This document shows, one piece after another, positions 57,815 through 64,000 of a stretch of 64,000 nt of DNA; the stretch's first letter is position 1; each line of letters begins with the position of its first letter. The stretch covers positions 3,546,501 through 3,610,500 of the forward strand of contig OY821779.1 in NCBI GenBank assembly GCA_963682175.1, written 5' to 3'. Made by a program: the position numbers and the translations under genes. This stretch comes from Triglochin maritima (Eukaryota; Streptophyta; Magnoliopsida; Alismatales; Juncaginaceae). The notes under the pieces were generated by a model. It ran no database searches. It was not told where the DNA came from and saw nothing but the letters and a program-made list of their open reading frames with translations.

Positions 57815-58085
57815 AGCACAGAGGTAGGACCACAGAAGAGAAGGGAAGAAAAAGGAAGACGCATGTTGAGATTTATAACAAGTCTCCTGTGCTGTGTAGG
57901 AGAGCCAAAATGTTCATGGAAAATGAGTGATTTGAGACGCATTAATGAGGGATGGAGGGATGTAGACATTTGTACGAAACGAGGAATAAAATAAAAATTA
58001 AACTTTTTCTGTGGAGACTGTCAACTCAAACGCGTCTGCTGACTGGGCTGACCACATAAGCGCGCGTCCCGAACGCTAGCGTCCG

Positions 58086-58373
58086 CTAATCGTTTTCCAT
58101 GTTGATTACAACTCTAATCCGTGAGACTTCCTGAAGAAATTTCCCCACTAAACACCAAAATCATATCTACGTGTAAAAAACAAAAAAAGTCTTGGAAGCA
58201 AACCTGCAACGAATCCACCCAGAATCCGATAACTTCCATCATCAATCACTTCCAACGGCACCCCCACCAAATCACCAACTCCCAATCACCACACGAAACG
58301 TAGCAAACCGACCAACCCTCCCCCCCGACTTACATACTCCCACCCCAACACGCCTTCCTAATTAACTCCCAAG
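58086..58373. other. 5' region of the RING gene
   Basis: Spacer of about 290 bases between the MULE-like element and the RING gene start, with CT/CA-rich sequence near the ATG. No clear TATA box was seen. Confidence 0.45.
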
Positions 58374-59075
58374 ATGCCTTCCTCCGCCGGAATATCCTCT
58401 CCGGCAATCACCACCCAGTCGACGTTGTGGTGCCACGAGTGCGAAACCCGCGTCCATCCCCCATCCACCCTCGCTTGCCCCACCTGCCACTCCACCTCCC
58501 TCGAAGACCTCCGCTTCCCCCCACCACCCCAAACCCCCTCCCAACCCGACTTCGTCCACCACCTCGCCGCCCTAAACTCCATCTTCCACTCCACCCCAGG
58601 CGCTACCAGATCTGACGCCATCCCCGCCGTCGAGATCACCAACGCCGACGACCTCGAACTCTGCGCCATATGCAAGGACGAGATCGCCGTCGGCTCCGAC
58701 GCACGCCGGCTCCTCTGCTCCCACCTCTACCACGCCGGCTGCATCCTCCCTTGGCTCGCGCAGCGTAACTCCTGCCCGGTCTGCCGCTTCCAGATCCCGG
58801 CCGACGGAGACGGCCGCCGGAGGAAGGGTCAGAGCCGGAGAGTGACGATGGCCAGGTACGGAAGCGTGTTGGGAGAGGCCACCGTGGATTTGATCGATAC
58901 GTTGGGGATGTTGAGGCATATTAGGAGGAATAGGTCGCTTTATCGGGCGGATCGGGTTTCGCCCACGCGGGTTGGGTTTGGCGGTGATCGTCCGGAAAGT
59001 AGCGGCGCGACGGTTGAGGATGGAACGGATGCGGTGTTGTGGATTGATAGGAGGAATAGGTTGGAGTTGGAGTGA
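58374..59075 (+). CDS. RING-H2 E3 ubiquitin ligase with N-terminal zinc ribbon
   Basis: A single-exon gene of 233 residues, probably a cytosolic or nuclear E3 ubiquitin-protein ligase of the plant RING1/RDUF-like group. The N-terminal zinc ribbon has Cys20-Cys23 and Cys35-Cys38 (WCHECETRV, LACPTCHS). A Pro-rich spacer follows. The RING-H2 finger is complete: Cys97, Cys100, Cys115, His117, His120, Cys123, Cys134, Cys137 (LCAICKDEIAVG to NSCPVCRFQ). The C-terminal 95 residues are basic and not assigned. Absence of introns and shortness are usual for this group. The coding region is clearly richer in G+C than its surroundings. The start at 58374 was chosen because it precedes the zinc ribbon directly. 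Target proteins cannot be predicted. Confidence 0.92.
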   Translation: MPSSAGISSPAITTQSTLWCHECETRVHPPSTLACPTCHSTSLEDLRFPPPPQTPSQPDFVHHLAALNSIFHSTPGATRSDAIPAVEITNADDLELCAICKDEIAVGSDARRLLCSHLYHAGCILPWLAQRNSCPVCRFQIPADGDGRRRKGQSRRVTMARYGSVLGEATVDLIDTLGMLRHIRRNRSLYRADRVSPTRVGFGGDRPESSGATVEDGTDAVLWIDRRNRLELE

Positions 59076-60200
59076 GCTGTTTCTTTGCTTCTTGGATTTG
59101 GAGGTATGATTTCAATTCATCCATGCCTCTTGTTGTTATAGTAATTTATGTATACTTCGTGCTTTTTCTCTTTTCTGACGTAAAAAAATCTGGCATCGTT
59201 GTACTGAATTCACTGCTTCGTTTGTTTAATTATTTTGCATGGATTCTTCAATTAAATATACCATTTTGGATCATACTTTGCAATTGTCTGAATCAGACTA
59301 CGGGTTGAGTTCTTTGTGTCCAAAATTGTTAGGATAATTATTACTCGGGAAAGACAAATTAGTTTAGGCCTAAATGCTTTTTACTGATAGCACGTCCATG
59401 TTTTCAGCGATTTCACTTACACTTTTTCTGCATTGCTTGTATCTGATTTTCTGTAGAACTGCTACTTTGTGATATCTGATGGAGGAATCTTGCTTGTATT
59501 ATACCAAACTGGAGTGGAAAAATACGTCGCAGGTCTAGAATCAACGATTGGGAGTCGGTGGATGTATGACTTGTATTTTTTTCTTTCGAAGGAGTATGTA
59601 TGAAATTATATGTATAAATGTGTAATATGTGTATATATGTTTTTTTAGGAGTATATATGTAATTATATGTATAAATGTGTAATATGTATGTATATATATA
59701 TATATATATATATATGCTGGTCCGGTGGTCCCTGTCTAAATATTTTGAATAAGTTATCCCTGAAATGATGTGAACTTTTGCTTTTCTTCTAATCACAGAG
59801 ACCACGTTTAAAAATAACTCCTCTCGACGTGCGTCTACTATCAGACTACAACAGAATTAGTTCTTAGCTTGATTTTTTTTTAATAATAATTGGTTGCTTT
59901 GAGCTTGAAAATTTTAGAATTTCAATATCGGTTTCAGAACTCACAACTCACATGGTTGCTAATGCTGGTTGTAGTGTTTTTTTTTTCATTGCCAACGGGA
60001 TGGATCAAGCTTCAATTGGGCTGAGTGGAGATGGCCACATCCACCGCTGCACTAAGTAAATAATTACATATGCAGGTCCTAATTAAATGATGGGTGCAGC
60101 ATATCATTTTTTTCAAATTTCGGAGGACAAACCTTCGACAGGTCACATGCATCAAATCCTGCAACATTTAACGCAAGACTACAAGGTATGTATATATAAT
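59076..60200. other. 3' UTR and spacer with a short AT-rich duplication
   Basis: Includes the RING gene's 3' UTR. At 59590-59715 the phrase AAATTATATGTATAAATGTG occurs twice about 65 bases apart, followed by an AT dinucleotide run. Otherwise no gene or element boundary is recognised. Confidence 0.5.
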
Positions 60201-60420
60201 TGTTAAGAAACATACCAAACAGTTAACGACCAACCTAATCAGAAGATTGCCTCATCATCGCCTCCTTCCATAACGTAACCTAATCACTTTCAATCTCGGA
60301 CTACATCTTTGGCAAGTCCCAACGGCTACATCCAACTTCATGTATAATATATAAAGCACAATTGTAACCCTAAAAAACATATATACACAACAACAAAACT
60401 TTCATCTTATTGCTGTATCA
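60201..60420 (+). repeat. Putative 5' LTR of the copia remnant
   Basis: Starts TGTTAAGAAACATACC and ends TTGCTGTATCA, with TATAATATATAAAG near 60343. It is followed by TGGTACTAGAGC (about 60431), a degenerate match to the initiator-Met tRNA primer-binding site used by plant copia elements. The length of about 220 bp suits a short copia LTR. No matching 3' LTR is in the window. Confidence 0.55.
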
Positions 60421-63400
60421 GATTCTTTATGGTACTAGAGCAACGATTCTGAGAAGGAAAAACGTTGTCGACCTTAGGCTTCCAAAAAGCTCATCACCGG
60501 TTTCTGCCTTTCTTAGGGGGTTGAAGCCCAATCGAGCCAATCGTCCTCCCAAAACCACAACTACGTCGTTGGTCTCTACCTCTCTTAGGGGGTTGAAGGC
60601 CAACCATCCTCATCCCAGAAGGCTGACATCGGCACGTCGAAAACAGAGGTGAACGCACTGTGCTTCATCTCCCAACTTCTAAATGGGCAGAACTATCTTT
60701 TATAGGGGAGGGCGGTCTCGCTTGCCCTCAGTGGCAAAGAGAAGTTAGGCCACATCAGAGGGACAACAAAACCAACCAGCGTGGGAACTGAAACAAAATA
60801 AGAAGAGTGACAAGCAATGAATCATCTAATCATGTCATGGGTGATCAACTAAATACAGTAAAAAATCAGTGGGATCTTCTTGTACAAAAACTCGACAAAG
60901 GAGTTATGGTACTCCGTTCAAAACATCTATGGTAAGACTCAAAATTTTGCTCATATATTCAAGCTAAAACAAGATATTTCGCAGACAAAGCAAAGAAATC
61001 AAACCATCACCGAGCATCTTGGAGTTCTTTAAAGAGGATGAGACAAGTTAGCCATCTATGAAGCTCCAAGCTCAAACCTGAAGGTCATCCTTGCGCGAAT
61101 GGAACAAGACCACATATATCAATTCCTAACCGGACTTGACAATAGCTACGAAGCCATTTGAAGCCAAATCTTGATGACACCTGAACCTCCCAACTTGGCA
61201 TCCATCATCACAAATTCACAATGGTTCAACGGACCGGCTGAACCACTAATTAGAGACAACAAATTGACCACACATCGGAGTCTCAGGCACTTCTCGCCGG
61301 ACACCACAAACAACAACCCCAAACCGGCAAAACCAGAGGTAAATATGGAAACAAATTGAACGAAACATGTGATAATTGCAAAAAACTAGCTATAACAGGA
61401 ACTCATGTTGGTTCCTACATCCTCATATCCGACCGACAAAGGAAGGAAGGGGCGGTAATGGCGGGGGTTACCTTAACCATAACTTGAATGGAGAAAGAAG
61501 AAAATGGGGTGAAGTCTGGTCTCTCACGGATCTAAGGGGAATTATAGCATCGCAAATGGAACATCCGATTAGCACAGTCGAATACCCATTTCAACGCAGC
61601 TCCTCTCCCAAATCCGCAATCAACCTTATTATCAACAACGCTGGACCTGCTAACATACATGGAGGTGAACCAATAGACTCAAATTCGTCGGGTCAATTGC
61701 TAGCCCATTTGAACAACTATTTGCAGAGCAACCCTCACAGTTTAGGTAATTACTCAGGTATGGCAAATCTTTTAGATAATTATACTGCAAAGTTTTCTGG
61801 TAATAAATCATACGATACTAGATGGATTATTGACTCAAGTGCTACGTACCATATGACCGAAAAACTCTTCATTACTAAATAACATAAAAAATAACTTGGA
61901 CTTGCTAAATAAATTTGTAATTGTTGCCAATGGTAATCAAGTTGAAATCAATGGTGTATGGGACATGCAATTTTTAAATAAATAAGCTACAAATATATTG
62001 TATGTACCTTCTTTCGATTTCAATCTTCTATCAATTGCTAAAATTACTAAGAATTTAAATTGTAATGTCATATTCACTCATGTTGATGTAATCTTTCAGG
62101 ATCGAATCACAGGGATGATGATTGGTAGATGAGTTCTCTTCAATGGACTCTACATCCTAGACACCAAAAATAAGGCGATGCATGTTATTAATAACCCAAA
62201 TCATGAACTTTGGCACAAGAGAATGTGACACCTATCTAATCCTGTTTTAAAAACTCCTCGTGATTTATGCCATTATTTGAAACAAACTAGATTACCTCCT
62301 TTTATTACCTTCGAATATTCTTGTGTTGTATGCCATTATTCGAAATAAACTAGATTATCATTTCAGTCTGCTACAAATAAATCTAGTTGTCCTCTTGAAC
62401 TTATTCATTCCGAAATTTGGGGACCAGCCCCTATTGAATCTTATAACGGTTTTAAATACTTTATTTTGTTTATTAACGATTTTCTCCGCACTACATGGAT
62501 TTACCTTCTAAAAGAAAAATCTGATGGCTTTAAAGTTTTTTGTGACTTTGTGATCCGTGTTGAAAATATGTATGATATCAAAATTAAATTCTTTAGATAG
62601 GGCAATAGTACCGAATATGCCAACCTTGATTTTCAATTTTTTTTGAAAACCAGGGAAATTTTTCATCAAACTACTTGTATCAATACTCCCCAACAAAACG
62701 GTGTTTCCGAAAGGAAAAATCGTCATCTTTTGAATGTTACCCGGTCTTTACTATTTCAAAATAATGTTTCAAAATATTTTTGGTCAGATTCCTTTTAACT
62801 GCAACGTACCTCATAAATCGCCTACCAAACTCTACTCTCCAAAATAAGCAACCTTGGGAAATTTTACTTGGAAGAAAACTAACTCTTGATCACTTTCAGA
62901 TATTTGGATGTGTTTGTTTTGTTCACAGGAAACGAGCAGACAAACTCGACTTTAATTCTGTTAAATGTATATTTCTTGGTGATTCCTTTAGAAAAAAGGG
63001 TACAAGTGTTGACCCAAAAAATGTAAATTCTATGTATCAAGAGATGCATCCTTTGTTGAGAGAGAGTCTTACTTTAAAAGAAGCGAAGACGCACCAACAA
63101 CGCTCGATGACAACTTTTCCCCACAAGATGTTCCACTTCCAACCTTGGATCCCGGAATATCAGCAACAATGAAGACAACTTGGCTCCACAAGAGGAAGAA
63201 GTAGAAGAAAACAACGGAGGAGAAGGAGGGGACCAAACGAACCACCAAGAAGAAATCATTCAAAGAAGGAGATCGACCCGTCCAAATCGTCCTCCAACTA
63301 GGTTGAAAGATTTCATCACTCCCACGTAACATATCCCATGGAGGACTACTTATCCTATAATCAAGTAAAACTCACTCACAAAGTTTTCATAACACAAATA

Positions 63401-63440
63401 GATAATTACAAACAACCTAACTCATATTTGAAATGAATGT
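60421..63440 (+). mobile_element. Decayed Ty1/copia retrotransposon, gag to integrase
   Basis: Piecewise translation gives a gag-like region (60900-61200; FAHIFKLKQDISQTKQRNQ, LTGLDNSYEAI), the protease start (61820-61860; RWIIDSSATYHMT, with DSS where copia elements have DSG), and the integrase core (62390-62760; LELIHSEIWGPAPIES, FILFINDFLRTTW, INTPQQNGVSERKNRHLLN). The integrase C-terminal region follows (62780-63010; YLINRLPNSTLQNKQPWEIL, FGCVCFVHRKRADKLDF) and then the linker to reverse transcriptase (RRRSTRPNRPPTRLKDFI). Stops and frameshifts occur throughout. The reverse transcriptase and RNase H regions are missing after about 63440, so it is truncated and dead. Confidence 0.85.
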
Positions 63441-63528
63441 GTTTTAAAAATTTTACTTTTATATGTCAATTATTATGAATTGGATGTGCAACATTTTGTT
63501 CCTTGATTAATGTATTCGTCTTTTGGAA

Positions 63529-64000
63529 GTGTTAAGGAAGAAACACTTATATGAATAAGTTCATATAAGATGTATATATTATGAGGTGTAATTGTTTAAG
63601 ATTACATAGTATAATATATCACATGAGATATGAATTTACTAAAACCCCAAAAGATCAAATTTTGTTGGAATTAAATCCAAAATTTGATAAAGGCAAAAAT
63701 CAGACAAAATGGTCAAACGTTTTTTGGAGACCGGTCGACCAAAAATCCACAGTAACTGTTGAGCGTATGAAAGGGTCGACCGAAAGTTCGGTCAACCAAA
63801 AAACGAAAAATAAAGAAATAGTGTCATTTTTAAAAACTGAGGGGTTTCGAAGAAATTTGTGCGCTATAGTCTTTGGTTTTTGGGTAAAAAATGAAATATC
63901 AAAAATTCTTCCTTCCGACGCATCGATGTAACATTTTCGTCGTTAAGGATTCATTTGTATCATGAGACCCCTCAAAAATAAAGAAATAATGACATTTTTA
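63529..64000. other. Possible LTR beginning, cut by the window end
   Basis: TGTTAAGGAAGAAACACTTA at 63530 could be an LTR start, and at 63730-63800 there are GGTCGACC, GGTCGACCGAAAGTTCGGTC and similar palindromes as in the LTRs at 25002, 36287 and 44937. Boundaries and orientation cannot be set because the sequence runs off the window. Confidence 0.35.

Larger units (their letters stand above)
56266..58085. mobile_element. Non-autonomous MULE-like element with captured gene fragments
   Basis: The left end CGGACGCGGGCGTCACGG and the right end, reverse-complemented CGGACGCTAGCGTTCGGG, align with small gaps for about 35 bases (both then have GACGCGC, CTTA and GTGG) and both contain CAGTCAGCA further in. 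The interior, left to right: a 22-bp minisatellite, a possible SNF2-like exon fragment, a second 22-bp minisatellite, five more units of the first, a second copy of the exon fragment, and a minus-strand FAR1-type N-terminal fragment. No 9-bp target duplication was found, so the exact ends are uncertain. Assignment to MULE rests on the FAR1 fragment and the long GC-rich ends. Confidence 0.62.

Noticed and set aside
58358..58919. Several minus-strand and offset frames across the RING gene
   Set aside because: Antisense shadows of a GC-rich exon; the + strand frame has a complete RING-H2 finger.

Overview
The window is nuclear DNA of a flowering plant, probably a eudicot. It is AT-rich, its genes have many GT-AG introns, and five coding loci match plant-specific or plant-type families. 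The space between and inside the genes is packed with plant transposon classes: MULE, hAT MITE, RTE-like LINE, Ty1/copia and solo LTRs. No tRNA, rRNA, CRISPR or bacterial-style operon was seen.

Host genes, left to right: (1) the 3' end of a MUT9-like/HD16-type casein-kinase-1-like protein kinase (+, 612-3692, 5' part outside the window); (2) a nine-exon sugar-phosphate/phosphate translocator (-, 6888-10199); (3) a seven-exon Mn-type cation diffusion facilitator like MTP8 (-, 21406-24897); (4) a fifteen-exon eIF2B epsilon subunit (+, 26644-39952), divergent from MTP8; (5) a six-exon DNA-3-methyladenine glycosylase (+, 41067-49690) whose fourth intron is 6.4 kb of repeats; (6) a FAR1-related/MULE-derived pseudogene (-, 51353-54704); (7) an intronless RING-H2 protein (+, 58374-59075). 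These genes look unrelated in function; they are ordinary neighbours, not a pathway cluster.

The most striking object is a near-complete Mutator-like element at 10697-17126. It has 62-bp terminal inverted repeats (3 mismatches) and a candidate 9-bp target duplication (8/9). Two convergent genes start just inside the two TIRs, a layout like maize MuDR. The left gene joins, through a spliced intron, a FAR1-type/DDE/SWIM transposase to an OTU-family cysteine protease domain. The right gene encodes a 650-residue plant-mobile-domain (PMD, MAIN/MAIL-like) protein. Both genes open with a very short first exon ending GAG|GTAA, and in both the first intron holds an array of 33-bp GC-rich palindromic units followed on the + strand by a poly-T run. 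This two-gene cassette, with protease and PMD protein in place of a MURB-like partner, is the best candidate for an under-described system.

The second interesting object is a non-autonomous MULE-like element at 56266-58085. It has imperfect GACGC-rich inverted ends, a FAR1-type N-terminal fragment, two copies of a possibly captured SNF2-remodeller exon fragment, and two unrelated minisatellites that share a 22-bp period.

Other mobile DNA: two solo LTRs with TSDs (25002-25934 beside the MTP8 start; 36287-37955 in an eIF2B intron); a decayed SIRE/Maximus-like LTR (about 44937-46300); two hAT MITEs with 8-bp TSDs (49712-50283 and 51951-52526, the latter inside an exon of the FAR1-related pseudogene); a further MITE candidate (48696-49246); RTE-like LINE remnants (4440-5720, 28240-28395, 29120-30025); and a decayed copia element (60201-63440). 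Exon boundaries were set by hand from GT/AG sites, reading-frame phase and remembered protein families; no search was run.
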